From assembly GCA_963734725.1 (NCBI GenBank), contig CAVTIX010000020.1, positions 124,001 to 188,000 of the forward strand: 64,000 bases of DNA, in the 5' to 3' direction. Below the pieces are notes generated by a model. That model was given only the letters and a program-made list of their open reading frames with translations. It did not search any database and was not told the DNA's origin. Position 1 is the stretch's first letter. Each line of letters begins with the position of its first letter. This DNA is from DASXKD01 sp963734725. Lineage in GTDB: Bacteria; Actinomycetota; Actinomycetes; Streptosporangiales; Streptosporangiaceae. Position numbers and translations under genes: made by a program. Of the stretch, positions 27,429-37,319 are shown piece after piece.

Positions 27429-28638
27429 CTACTGGCGGGCTCGGCCTGACAGCGTGCCTAAGCCAGATGTGCAGGAAGCGCTGGACACAGTGCTGGTGCA
27501 AGCGCCGGAGCCGGTGCGGGCGCAGTTCTGGCTCATTCTCGCCGAGCGCGACCGGGACCGGGTCAGTTTGCAGCCGAGGCTGGTAGTCGCCTCACTCTGG
27601 CCCGTTGACGACGAACTCACCCGCGGCCCAGCACACCCGGAATCGGCGCGGCCATTCAGCGAAGTACCCCAGCTATCCGCTTCGGCCTATGGAGTGAGGC
27701 CGGTAACCCCCGGTGACCTGGCCAGAGTGCGCAGCATGCGCACGCACCTGAAAGCTATCGACAATGCCCACGGCGGCGGAACCGCGCTGCCCCTGGCCAC
27801 GGTGTACCTGCGCGCTGAGATTCTCCCGTTGCTCGACGGGCGCGAACTGGACTACCCGAGCCAGAGCCTTATTGAGGCTGTCGCGGAGTACGAGCTCGAC
27901 GTCGGCTGGATGGCGTACGACGCTGGCCAGCAGGACGTTGCCGAGTGGTATTTCGCCAGCGCCCTGCGCCGCGCCCGTGCCGCGGGAGACCGGCTGCTTG
28001 CGGGCCGGATCCTGTCTGCCATGAGCCACCAGGCGATTCACCTGGGGCGTCTTCGAGACGCGATCGAACTTTCGCAGGCTTCCCGCACCACCACTGCCCA
28101 CGTCGCGACGCCTCGGGCTCTCGCGATGGAGGCAACTATGGAGGCATGCGCGCATGCCGCTGCCGGCGATGCCCGGCAGTCTCATCGCGCGCTAGATGAC
28201 GCTGCAAACGCCGTGACCTTGATCACTGCAACCGGTCAATCCGATCCCGAATGGCTCGACTTCGACGAAGGCGGCTTCTGGGGGCACGCCGCCCGCGCCT
28301 ACCGCGACCTAGGAGAGTTGCGCCAAGCTGAAGACGCAGCTCACAAGTCGGTCGCGCTCTGCCTGCCAAGTCACAGCCGTACCCGCGCGCAACGCAACAC
28401 CATCCGCGCCACCGCTCACCTACGTCAGGGTGAACTAGAGGCAGCCGTCGATGCTGGAGAACAGGTCATCCACGAAGCTTGGAGCCTGCGCTCAGGACAC
28501 GTGTTCGGCGAGATCGCGCAACTGGCCGCCGCAATCGCGCCGTTCAAGATGCCGGCGGCCAGCGAGTTCCTCGACCAGGCGCACGAGCTGCTCGCTGCGC
28601 GCGGCCGCCTCACCGCCGCGCCCCAGCCGGGGCGCTAG
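27391..28638 (+). pseudogene. TPR-type transcriptional regulator lacking its N-terminal HTH
   Basis: The frame begins within what looks like the end of an HTH (RTVAYWRARPDSVPKPDVQEALDTVL) and continues with the long helical-repeat region of Streptomyces-type XRE/TPR regulators (GWMAYDAGQQDVAEWYFASA, GRILSAMSHQAIHLGRL). About 60-80 N-terminal residues appear missing and the 5' end abuts the integrase remnant. One deletion seems to have removed the start of both genes. If a short protein is still made it probably cannot bind DNA. Its stop overlaps the PIG-L gene stop by four bases. Confidence 0.7.
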
Positions 28639-29372
28639 CCAGTTGCGACTACCTGGAAGGCCTCAGCCAGCCTGCCCGCGGCAAGCCCCGCGGCCGCACT
28701 GTTCTGGGCGATACGCTCACGCAACCTCGTGGGCAGCGACTCCGGATCCCTCATCTGGCTCGTGTGCGCTCGCACAGCGGCAACCTTGCGGTCGAACGTC
28801 TCGGTGATATCGACGTAGTGGTTGACTTCCCGCTCCGGGCTGTTGAGCAGCCACACCTCCCTTACCGTCCACGGCTCCAGCCCTTCCTCCTCTCGCAAGT
28901 GAGCAAGAGCGAACGGGTTACCCGCGTCGGGATAGATCGCGGTCAGTGCAACCGCACCGGTCGCCAGATGATCAGGGTGAGAGCTGCGGAAACGCTTCCA
29001 GTTCCACTCTGGGCTCCACGTCACCACCCGCTGCGGCCGCACCTGCCGGAGCACGCGCACAAGGTTTTCGTGTAGCTCGCGGCGGTCATCCAGCAGGCTC
29101 TGCTCGCCAATGCCGAAAAACCTGACCTCGCTCACGCCCAGCAGCTTGGCAGCCTGCTGCTGCTCCGCCCGGCGGATCTGAGGGATCTCGGCCCGCGGAA
29201 CTTCGGGATCGAAGCCTCCGCCGCTCCCGTCGGTGAGGACGCAGTAAGTCGCCTGGATACCCTCATCCGTCCACTGGGCGATCGTGCCGCCGGCCCAGAA
29301 CTCGGCATCATCGGGATGCGCGATGATCATCAGCACGCGCTCGACGTCCCGATCAGGCAGGAGCAGCACCAT
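28635..29372 (-). CDS. PIG-L family deacetylase
   Basis: 245 residues from ATG 29372 (GGAGG three bases upstream). Zinc motif IIAHPDDAEFWAGG near residue 18 and the second ligand region SSHPDHLATG, typical of LmbE/PIG-L de-N-acetylases that act on GlcNAc conjugates such as mycothiol precursors or on antibiotics. The substrate here is unknown. It is the first intact cargo gene of element A. Confidence 0.85.
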   Translation of the reverse strand: MVLLLPDRDVERVLMIIAHPDDAEFWAGGTIAQWTDEGIQATYCVLTDGSGGGFDPEVPRAEIPQIRRAEQQQAAKLLGVSEVRFFGIGEQSLLDDRRELHENLVRVLRQVRPQRVVTWSPEWNWKRFRSSHPDHLATGAVALTAIYPDAGNPFALAHLREEEGLEPWTVREVWLLNSPEREVNHYVDITETFDRKVAAVRAHTSQMRDPESLPTRLRERIAQNSAAAGLAAGRLAEAFQVVATG

Positions 29373-30163
29373 CCACCTCCACATAGCCGGTTCAATGCCC
29401 GCGACAGTAGCGCCCCGGAGCCACACCTCATTCTCCGCGACGTGACCAATGCAAGCCGCGCCCGGCAGGGGGTCATCGTCTCGACAGAGGCGGAGTCGGG
29501 GCAGCGTGGACGCGTCACCTCCACGGCCAGCAAATGCCCGCGGCTGCCAAGAATTCGTAGATGACCACGCGGAGTGACAGGTCAGCGGTGACTCAGGAGG
29601 CGCGACCGCGGCAGATCGCCGACTCGGCGCGGCTGCCGGCCGTGCCGTTCGCGCGGCCGGGCGCATGCATAAGATCCGGTTCTGCGAGGTTCTTGGCGTG
29701 CCAGCAGGCTGGGCAGGCGTACGGCGCTCACGGTGCCAGCGCATCCCGGCGACGTTATTTGATTATGCGCGGGATGGACGTGACGTCTGCCAGCACGTGC
29801 CGGCGGGCGTCGTACAGGGTCAGCTTGCTCAGCTTGACCCTGTCTGCGACTGCGAGGACGTGCGCCTGGTCTTGCTCACGGGCCTACGCGCAAGGAGTGG
29901 CCATGACTGTGAAGACTGAGAGTGCAGCGCGTACCCCCAACCTGGCCACTTGGCGGCCGACCGGCCAGGATGTTACTCGCCAGTGCGCAGCGGTTGCGGG
30001 CGTTTGGTGTCACTGTGGGCCAAATCAGGCCGACGGGCGTCAACCCTGTCGCCCGGCTGCTCCTCGGCGGCATGTTCCCCCCAGCGGGTGATGTGACCCG
30101 GCTCTGGCGGGGATGTACTGGGGCTCGGCAGCGGGCGGAACCCTAGCTTAGAAGGTGCGGGCG
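29373..30163. other. Intergenic/degenerate stretch
   Basis: 791 bp without a supported gene. On the minus strand a short segment around 29764-29880 reads KLSKLTLYDARRHVLADVTS then IPRIIK-stop, which looks like a protein C-terminus, but the frame closes after about 45 residues upstream and I cannot assign it. The rest appears non-coding. Confidence 0.4.
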
Positions 30164-31318
30164 ATGGCTAAGCAGCTGGCTAGTGACACGGCATCGGCGG
30201 GTGCCGGAGTGGGCGGGCGCGATGTGAGGCGGAAGGTCGTTGTCGCGCTGGCGGCCGTGCTGGTCGTTCAGGCTTTGTTCGCGTTGTGCCTGGTCAGTGC
30301 CTTGCAGTTGCTGGTGCCGCGGAATATGCCCTTTGGCGTGGCCGGTAAGCCGTCGCCGGTGGTCGCATTGGTGACATCGAAGGCAGGGCTGGACCTGTCT
30401 GCCTATCCGAGCAAGTCCGCGGCGATGAACGCGATCAACCAGGGCAAGCTCTACGGCGCATACATCACCGGCAAGACCAGCGACACGCTGATCGTGGTCC
30501 CCGCGAAGAGCTTCTTCGGCCAAATCGAGCTGGAGCCGGCGTTCCTGGCCGCCGCACATAAACTGGGCCAGAAGGTCACGGTGCAGACGGCCAAGCCGCT
30601 GCCGCCAAGCGACCGGGTCGGTGCGGTGGTGGGGCTGTTGCTGCTGCCGTTGCTCATCGGCGGCTACCTGGCCGCTGTGCTGGTCTTCAAGGCGGCCGGC
30701 GGGACCGCGGCGGCGCCATGGCGTGGGCTCATACTGACCACTTATGCGATCGTGGGCGCCGTGCTGACGGACCTGATCGCCGGGCCGCTGCTCGGGGCGT
30801 ACTCCAGCAGCCATTTCTGGCCGCTGCTGCCGTGTTTCGCGCTGGTCACCACCGCGGTGGTGCTGGCGGCCGCCGCGATCCAGGGATTTGCCGGGACCTT
30901 GGGCACCTTGCTGGTGGCGGTGTTGTTCATCGTCGTCGGCGGTCCCCCGGCAGGCGGGCTGGGCACCTACCTGCTGCCTGTCTACTGGCGCAACATCGGC
31001 GTGCTGTTCCCGCCGCAGAACGCGGTGGACCTGATCCGCAACGTGCTTTACTTCGGCGGCAACAACATCACTACCCCGCTGATCGTGCTGTTTGCCTACG
31101 CGCTGGCCGGGGTGGCCGTCATCAGCTACCTGAACTGGAACCGCCCGGCCCGGGAGGCCCGGGCCGCCGCTGCGCGGGCGCGCGCCGAGGGGGCCGAAGC
31201 GGCACCGGCAGGCAATCCCCGGGCGAACCCCCCGGCCGGCAGCGGGGCATGCTGCCGATCCTGGTGGCGCTGGGTGTCTGCGCCGTCATGGAATGCCTGT
31301 TCGCGGTCAACTACATGA
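30164..31318 (+). CDS. SNG1/DUF3533-like membrane protein, copy 1
   Basis: 384 residues from ATG 30164. Layout: one N-terminal helix (VVVALAAVLVVQALFALCLV), a ~115-residue outer domain starting PRNMPFGVAG, then five or six helices with GGYLAAVLVF, FWPLLPCF and YWRNIGVLFPPQNAVDLIRN. This topology is that of YhgE/SNG1-like proteins related to ABC-2 permeases. The last ~30 residues (SGACCRSWWRWVSAP) look like a run-on into the next gene, which overlaps by 70 bp, so the original C-terminus may have been altered by a frameshift or the pair may once have been fused. Confidence 0.65.
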   Translation: MAKQLASDTASAGAGVGGRDVRRKVVVALAAVLVVQALFALCLVSALQLLVPRNMPFGVAGKPSPVVALVTSKAGLDLSAYPSKSAAMNAINQGKLYGAYITGKTSDTLIVVPAKSFFGQIELEPAFLAAAHKLGQKVTVQTAKPLPPSDRVGAVVGLLLLPLLIGGYLAAVLVFKAAGGTAAAPWRGLILTTYAIVGAVLTDLIAGPLLGAYSSSHFWPLLPCFALVTTAVVLAAAAIQGFAGTLGTLLVAVLFIVVGGPPAGGLGTYLLPVYWRNIGVLFPPQNAVDLIRNVLYFGGNNITTPLIVLFAYALAGVAVISYLNWNRPAREARAAAARARAEGAEAAPAGNPRANPPAGSGACCRSWWRWVSAPSWNACSRSTT

Positions 31319-32250
31319 GCGCCGGACACGCCCCCAAGGCGACCGACATGCCGTTCGGCGTCACCGGGTCGTCCCCGATCCTCACCACGGCCGAAAAGAC
31401 CTTCTCCCTCAAGGTCACCCACTACCCGGACGAAGCGGCGGTCAAGGACGCGATCGGCGAGGCGAAGATCTGGGGCGCCCTGATCCCGGCCAGCGCCGCG
31501 GGCACCCCGAGCACCCTGATCGTCGTCTCGTCGATCAGCGACCTGTCCCCGCTGGACATCGCGCTGCAATTCGAGCACGCGGCGAAGATCACCGGGCAGA
31601 AGCTCAAGATCCAGCAGTACGCGCCGGTTCCGCTGGCCACAAAGGACCCGTTCGGCCTGGTGCCGTCGCTGATGCTGGTCCCCCTGCTCGTCGGCGGGTA
31701 CATGAGCTCGACCCTGCTGATGGCGGCGACCGGGAAAGCGGCAGGCCGCTGGCGGGCCGCCCAGCTCGCCGGGTTCGCGATCGCCGCGGGCCTGGCCGTC
31801 AACCTGGTGGTGGGCGTGTGGCTGCAGGGGTATCCCAGTGACAAGTTCTGGATCGTGTGGCCCATCTGCTCGCTGCTCATCGCCGCTGTCGCCTTCGTGG
31901 CGGCGGTCCTGCAGAAGCTGATCGGAGCCGCGGGCACCCTGCTGACCATCATCGTGATCATCTTGTTCGGCAACCCCTCCTCCGGCGGAGCGAACGGGGT
32001 GCCGTACCTGCCCACCTTCTGGCGGGACATCGGGCCCTACCTGCCGCCGCGCAACGGCTACATCCTGCTGCACCAGACGATCTACTTCAGCGGCCACGGA
32101 ACCACACAGGCACTGGTCGTCCTGCTCATCTATCTCGCCGCCGCCGCGGCCATCCTCATCGTGCTTGACCTGCGCCGCTCTGAGGCCCAGGTAGACACCG
32201 AAGCCGCCGAGGCCGCGGCCATGGCAATTCCGATCGGAGCCGCCCCATGA
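31249..32250 (+). CDS. SNG1/DUF3533-like membrane protein, copy 2
   Basis: 333 residues, paralogue of the gene before it: MPILVALGVCAVMECLF-like N-terminal helix, outer domain starting ATDMPFGVTG, helices with GGYMSSTLLMA, FWIVWPICSLL and FWRDIGPYLPPRNGYILLHQ. The start ATG 31249 lies inside the previous frame and has no clear ribosome site. No ATPase is adjacent, so it is probably not a classical ABC system. Role unknown. Confidence 0.65.
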   Translation: MLPILVALGVCAVMECLFAVNYMSAGHAPKATDMPFGVTGSSPILTTAEKTFSLKVTHYPDEAAVKDAIGEAKIWGALIPASAAGTPSTLIVVSSISDLSPLDIALQFEHAAKITGQKLKIQQYAPVPLATKDPFGLVPSLMLVPLLVGGYMSSTLLMAATGKAAGRWRAAQLAGFAIAAGLAVNLVVGVWLQGYPSDKFWIVWPICSLLIAAVAFVAAVLQKLIGAAGTLLTIIVIILFGNPSSGGANGVPYLPTFWRDIGPYLPPRNGYILLHQTIYFSGHGTTQALVVLLIYLAAAAAILIVLDLRRSEAQVDTEAAEAAAMAIPIGAAP

Positions 32251-32525
32251 CCCCCGGCCAGCAGCGGCAGCAAAGGTGAGCCTGTCACCGCAGACCCCGG
32301 CACGAGGAGGGTATCGGGCACCGCGCATTGCCTGCACCTCCATGGGTGATCTTGGTCCGGGAAATCGGCCTTGTTGAGATAAGGGCGCTCGAGCCCTGCT
32401 TGTAAAGGAAGTGGCACCGAGTGGAGGACCTGCGCCTGCACAGGCCAAGTGCACAGCCAGTTGTCGCCTGCCAGGAGCATGGGTTCTGGCGCGAATTCTG
32501 TGATCTGGGTTACGGGGGGTGATAG

Positions 32526-32672
32526 ATGACGCGTTTGCTTAGGAGGTCGAGGCTGGGTGACGTTGCCTTCGGTGGTGCCGGAACTATGGGGCAGCGTGAG
32601 CCCGGCGGTAACCGCGGCCAAGTCTTGGCGGATCCCGGCGGTGAAGGTGTGCAGTTCGGCGGCGGGTCTCAC
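32526..32672 (-). pseudogene. ISL3-family transposase fragment
   Basis: Minus-strand ELHTFTAGIRQDLAAVTAGL, then TLPHSSGTTEGNVT matches the C-terminal block of ISL3 transposases (ELHAFATGLRRD...NGLTLPWSSGAVEGHVNR type). Only ~40 residues remain, followed by unrelated sequence. Confidence 0.65.
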
Positions 32673-32853
32673 GTACCCGGATCGCGACCGGCGATGCCGC
32701 CTTTCCGGTCAGTGCTTACCTCTATTAGGGGGATACTGCAGGCGCTCTGCCGCCAATACGATGGACGCAGAATTAAGCGCCATGGCTTGCGCCACCGGCG
32801 GGGTGGCCCAAGGGATCCGCAATGAGTACCGCCCAAGCCGCAACCCACCGCAG

Positions 32854-33534
32854 ATGAACGCGGCATTCTTCGGGCTGGCCTGCCTCGCGGCGCTGAACCC
32901 GAAGCTGCTCGTCATTGACCTGATCCTGGCCTCGAACAAGCGGCCCCGGCTGATGTTTGTGTGCTTCCTGCTGGGCGGGATAGGCCTGGGGCTGACGGTC
33001 GGACTGCTCGATGTGCTCGTGCTGCACCTCGATACCCTCAAGACCCAGAACCACTCCAGCGGCGGCCTCGACCTGGCCCTGGGGATACCGCTGCTGGCCG
33101 TCGGCGCTCTGCTGGCGACCGACCACCTGCATCGCCGACGGCAGCGCCATCACCCGCCGAAGGCCAAGCGGCCGTCAAAACTGGCGGTATGGGCCCAGCG
33201 GGTCCTGCATGAACCCCGGTACGGGCTCGCCGTCCTCATTGGCGCGGCGGTCGGCACGCCCGGCACCTCCTACCTCCTCGCGCTGCACCACCTGATCAGC
33301 AGCAAGACGCCCACCGCGGTCGAGGTCATCGGGGTGATCATGTTCGTCCTCATCAACTGGGCGCTGGTGCTCGTCCCGTTCGCGTTCCTGATGGCCCGGC
33401 CCCAGGGCACCGAACAGGCGCTCAAGCGGCTCGAGCACTGGCTCACCAGCCACGAACGGCAGGTCGCCGCCGGCGTTTGCCTGCTCGCCGGCGCATGGAT
33501 GGTGATCAGCGGGCTGGTGCGCGTGCTGAGCTGA
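32854..33534 (+). CDS. GAP-family membrane protein (PF11139-like)
   Basis: 226 residues. Six helices with the opening FGLACLAALNPKLLVIDLIL and LMFVCFLLGGIGLGLTVGLL; the middle loop is basic. Matches the actinobacterial GAP/sulfolipid-1-addressing protein group that takes part in glycolipid export in mycobacteria. No ribosome site before ATG 32854; an earlier in-frame ATG (32782) is possible. A truncated paralogue lies at 44706-44921. Confidence 0.65.
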   Translation: MNAAFFGLACLAALNPKLLVIDLILASNKRPRLMFVCFLLGGIGLGLTVGLLDVLVLHLDTLKTQNHSSGGLDLALGIPLLAVGALLATDHLHRRRQRHHPPKAKRPSKLAVWAQRVLHEPRYGLAVLIGAAVGTPGTSYLLALHHLISSKTPTAVEVIGVIMFVLINWALVLVPFAFLMARPQGTEQALKRLEHWLTSHERQVAAGVCLLAGAWMVISGLVRVLS

Positions 33535-34309
33535 CCTGCTGTCCTCGGCGGGTGCTGGATTCCATGCCGTTGGATGAGGCGGTGACCACGATGGACACGG
33601 TCACGCTGGTCGGCTCGGCGACACTCCTGTGCAATCGCATGACCCATAAGAGTGAAATCCGCGCGGTTGCGCCTGGGCAGCGCAGCGGTGCTGTTGGTGG
33701 ACGGATCAGATTGAGGCGGATGAGTACCGGCGGGCATCCCTCCCCATTACGCCACTTCCCGGCTGGATGAGCTGCGGTCCGGCGACCTCCCCGACATGGA
33801 CAAAGCCGGGCGGCTGCCGGTGGAACTGGCCGCCGAGGAGGAGTACTTCGCTCCGCTGATCGCGGAGATCCCCGCCGAGTCGCCCGGGGTGCACTGGCTG
33901 GCCATGCCCGAACGAGGCCCTGGCCGCGCTTGGTGCTGGTCCACCGGCCCGAAGGGGTGATGGCCTACACCCACTCCCACCAGTGCTGGGTCGCGATCAG
34001 ATCCGGCCGACGTCGGCGCGCAGAGCGACCTCTTCGGCGCAACTGCACCGGCCGTCGCCAGACCCTCGATTACCGAGCAGCACGGCGGCTACTTGCGTCG
34101 TGACGTTGACCAGCGCTAGTTACAGAATGTGATTCGGCTCCTGGCCAACGCCGCGCGGATCGAGTAGGCGCACCTCGATACACGGGGTGGCGAATCCACA
34201 GTTGAACGCAGATCGTCAAGTTCTGTGTTTCCAGCCCGGCCAGCTGATCGGCCCTGCTTGGCTTCGGCCATGCACTCGCAGCGCCAGCCGGTCGGCACAC
34301 GGACAGTCT
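33535..34309. other. Degenerate stretch with coding scars
   Basis: 775 bp with no intact gene. On the plus strand at about 33749-33960 a protein-like run is readable (DELRSGDLPDMDKAGRLPVE, then LAAEEEYFAPLIAEIPAESP), and it shifts frame twice before VHRPEGVMAYTHSHQCW. It is a decayed gene I cannot name. Confidence 0.45.
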
Positions 34310-34969
34310 TCAGGCCCTGGCGTCGCTGTCGGCGCCGGGCCGCTGGGAGAGCCACTGCGCATAGGACCGGGATTGGTCGGGGCCAGGTTGCACACCAGCG
34401 GGCAGGGCCTGGGCGAACACGAGCGCGGCGGTGGCCTGGAGTTCGCTGCGGATCAGATCGGCGGGGCCGGTCGCCTCGAACCCCAGCGTCCACCAGTCCT
34501 GGCCACGGGTGCGGACCTCGGTGAGTTCCACCTCGCACCGCGGCTGGCCCAGCCCCGCGGCGGGCGCCACCATCTGCCTGCTGGCCCGTGAGAACTGGCT
34601 GATGCGCCGCCTTTTGGCTACCGGCGTCCAGCCGGGCGGGCCGCCGCTGCCGGGGCTGAGGGGGCTGACGGGGAAGGACCACTTCTGCCAGGACTCCATC
34701 CGCCCGCGGGCGCGGGCCGCCACCTCCAGCATCCCCGGGCTGCCGCGGTAGGCCTTTATCTCCAGTGCCCCGCCCCCGCGGACCTTGACCGACAGCCCGG
34801 CCAACGGCGGCTCCAACAGGTAGATGTCTTCGCGAGACTCCATCCGGGCTGGGAACCGGGCGAACCATCCGGCCACCTGGGCCTCCAGCCTGCCCGGGAA
34901 GATCCAGCGCACCTCCAGGCTGCGGACTGCTTCGGTGACCGGGCTCTGCGGCGGTTCAGCTGCCATCAT
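34310..34969 (-). CDS. CYTH-like hypothetical protein
   Basis: 219 residues. EVRWIFPGRLEAQVAGWFARF, SREDIYLLEPPLAGLSVKVR and GALEIKAYRG resemble the first strands of triphosphate-tunnel (CYTH) proteins as seen in conserved actinobacterial hypotheticals, but the complete set of charged tunnel residues is not clear. ATG 34969 (or 34966) is used; the upstream extension of 24 residues has no ribosome site. Confidence 0.5.
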   Translation of the reverse strand: MMAAEPPQSPVTEAVRSLEVRWIFPGRLEAQVAGWFARFPARMESREDIYLLEPPLAGLSVKVRGGGALEIKAYRGSPGMLEVAARARGRMESWQKWSFPVSPLSPGSGGPPGWTPVAKRRRISQFSRASRQMVAPAAGLGQPRCEVELTEVRTRGQDWWTLGFEATGPADLIRSELQATAALVFAQALPAGVQPGPDQSRSYAQWLSQRPGADSDARA

Positions 34970-35074
34970 CACATGGCCCTGACGCGGGCTGGCTGTAATC
35001 CCGGACAGGCTGTTCATTCGCACCCAGGCGTCGGGCCTCATTCCCTTGCATGGCTCCCTTTGGGGCGTCGACGG

Positions 35075-35578
35075 CTACCTCGACCGTCGCCATGGGTCGG
35101 CGGAGTCGGATTCGAGCGCTGTTGCCAACCGTCGCGCCAGCGCGCACAGCGGCCGGGCCTTGACCTTCGCAGCCCGGCCCCTTTCCTCGCCGTGGGCCAG
35201 GACGGTGAATGCAGCGAAGAGCTTTGTCAGAGACGGGTCAGAGGCAGCCAGGTTCCGCTCGATTGCGCGCAGGGACCGCCGATGGCGCAATCGCAGATCC
35301 ATCGCGACGGCCACGAGCTGAATCAACCTGGTCATGACCACAGCACGAGCAGGCGCGGCCGGCAGCCGGCCCGGGGCCGCCCCGTCCGGGGCGTCACTCT
35401 TGGCTGCCACCGCCCACATCCCTCCGCTGCCAGGCTGCTCCGCCCATGTTGTGCCGTGGCCGCAGGTGGCGATGCGATCCGCGGCCGGGGCGAGACCGGG
35501 GTCTTGCCATAAGACGGCGTCAGCGACGGCCTGCCTGGCGGGGTCATCGTTCCAGCTTGTGACCCGGGCGCCGGTCAT
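35075..35578 (-). CDS. Hypothetical protein with a DUF3040-like segment
   Basis: Open frame of 167 residues. The part SLRAIERNLAASDPSLTKLF near residue 100 resembles the start of DUF3040 proteins; the ~90 residues before it are low-complexity and may not be translated (an ATG at 35302 would give 75 residues). Start uncertain. Confidence 0.4.
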   Translation of the reverse strand: MTGARVTSWNDDPARQAVADAVLWQDPGLAPAADRIATCGHGTTWAEQPGSGGMWAVAAKSDAPDGAAPGRLPAAPARAVVMTRLIQLVAVAMDLRLRHRRSLRAIERNLAASDPSLTKLFAAFTVLAHGEERGRAAKVKARPLCALARRLATALESDSADPWRRSR

Positions 35579-35659
35579 GGCCCACTCTGCTGCGTATCGG
35601 TGCCGGCGATGCCCGGGGGGACGACCTTGCCCCGGTCGATGTCCTGGGACAGTTTGGCC

Positions 35660-36577
35660 TTAGCGGTCAGCGCCCCCTCGTCCAGGACGCCGGAGCCCGG
35701 CCGCCCGGGAGATGACGTCGCCGCCGCGGCCGCGCAGCACGAAGGCGAAGCCGACGGCGATCAGCGCGCCGGCGGGCGGCCCCACCAGGTACACCCAGTA
35801 GCTGGTCCAGTACCCGCTGGCCAGGGCGGGGCCGAAGGAACGGGCCGGGTTCATCGAGACGCCGCTGACCGGCGCCGCCCACAGGCCGGCCAGCGCGATG
35901 TAGCCGCCGACGCCGAGCGCGGCGATCGCGCCGACGTTCTGCGCCGCCGATGCGGTGCCCAAGATCACGCTCACCAGCAGCGCGGTGAGCACGATCTCCA
36001 TCAGCAGGGCCTGCCAGTCCTTGTACCCCGGGCCGGGCAGCGTCGCCCCCAGATGCTCCACATTCCCGAACACCCAGCGCAAAAACAGGGCGGCCAGCGT
36101 CGCGCCGGCGAGCTGGATGACGATGTAGCCCGGGACCCGCTTCCACGGGAAGTCCCCGCGCAGCGCGAACGCCAGCGACACCGCCGGGTTCAGGTGCGCG
36201 CCGGAGACCGCGCCCATGAACAAAATGATCGCCATCACCATAAGGCCCGGGGCGACCACCGCCGCGGGGAGGCTGATCTGCCCCTTGGCGTGCAAGAGCC
36301 CCCCGCCCGCAGCGGCCAGGACCAGCGCGAAGGTGCCCAGCAACTCCGAGAACAGCCGCCGCCATTCCCTGCGGGGGTCATCGAAGTCCTGACGGTCCCC
36401 AAACTCAAGCATGAGCACGTGGTGCGTGCGCGGGAAGGCCGCCCCCAGCGTCGTGCTGATCTCCTGGGCCGTTGTCCGGCTCACAGCATCCGTCCCCTGT
36501 GCGGTCCCGCGCGTCCCCTGTGCGGTCCCGCGCGTCCCCGGACCATCCGCCCGGCTCACGGGCACGTCGTCTGTCAT
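35660..36577 (-). CDS. Aquaporin / glycerol facilitator (MIP family)
   Basis: 305 residues from ATG 36577 (GGAG upstream). Six membrane helices and both half-helix NPA motifs, SGAHLNPAVSL and SGVSMNPARSFGPAL; the Arg after the second NPA is the selectivity-filter residue. An ~75-residue cytoplasmic N-terminus precedes the channel and contains an in-frame tandem repeat. Substrate (water or small solutes) cannot be decided by eye. Confidence 0.9.
   Translation of the reverse strand: MTDDVPVSRADGPGTRGTAQGTRGTAQGTDAVSRTTAQEISTTLGAAFPRTHHVLMLEFGDRQDFDDPRREWRRLFSELLGTFALVLAAAGGGLLHAKGQISLPAAVVAPGLMVMAIILFMGAVSGAHLNPAVSLAFALRGDFPWKRVPGYIVIQLAGATLAALFLRWVFGNVEHLGATLPGPGYKDWQALLMEIVLTALLVSVILGTASAAQNVGAIAALGVGGYIALAGLWAAPVSGVSMNPARSFGPALASGYWTSYWVYLVGPPAGALIAVGFAFVLRGRGGDVISRAAGLRRPGRGGADR
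36491..36532. repeat. Two perfect 21-bp tandem repeats inside the aquaporin gene
   Basis: 36491-36511 and 36512-36532 are identical and encode GTRGTAQ twice in the N-terminal tail; a third partial copy follows. Slippage product. Confidence 0.85.
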
Positions 36578-37319
36578 GCCCCACTCCTTCCCGTCAACAG
36601 CACCCGAAGAAGCTCCACAACGAAAATTGCAAGCCCGCGCCCGGCCCGGTCTCCGGCGAAGCCCTCATCGGTCATCGCCACCCAGCGCAACGTCTCCTGA
36701 AATGCCGCTGTCTGGCCCATACACCTCCCCCGCCATCAGCACCAGTCCACCTGGTGGCGGCGCGAGTTCCATCCCCTGATGGGGTGAAAGATGACCGTCA
36801 CGCGGACCGGCGACGAGCTTGCTGTAGTCGGGGCTTGTACAACCCCCGCCAGCGACCGGGGTCAGGTTCTTGACGAGGTCCAGCACAGCCTGCATCGCCG
36901 ACGCGGTGCCGCCGCGCCGGATCGACTCAGATTCCGGTTAGGCACCGGGCGCGACGAAGATGCACAACGACGCCCTGCCGCGCTCGCCCCAGTCCTGCAG
37001 CGGTTCTCGCGCCCGATGAAAGAATCAGCCACCCGACGCACCGGCCTTCGGCCTGCCGTTCCCACTGACCACGTTATTCCAGCGCCAGCCAGCGACTCGG
37101 AACCGCGCCCCGGCCCCCGGCCGGGCAACAGATCATCCGGATATGGACGACCAGCGCCGCGCTGAGTGCCGAGCCTGGGCGCGCAATTAGATATCGCGTG
37201 TCGCACGACGGTCGAGCTGTCACCTTCTGTAATCGAAATGCCAGTGGGTAGACACTCAGACGTCCGGCGCACCCATCCCGGCGACCTGGCGGGCGTTCGG
37301 TTGTACTGGCCGTCTGGGG
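36578..37319. other. Stretch without supported gene
   Basis: 742 bp. Open frames on both strands are Arg/Pro/Ser-rich with no recognisable domain. A possible short minus-strand start (MQAVLDLVKNLTPVAGGG at 36895) cannot be supported further. Confidence 0.4.

Noticed and set aside
29561..30091. 176-residue plus-strand frame
   Set aside because: No ribosome site, biased composition, no domain; overlaps a better minus-strand scar.
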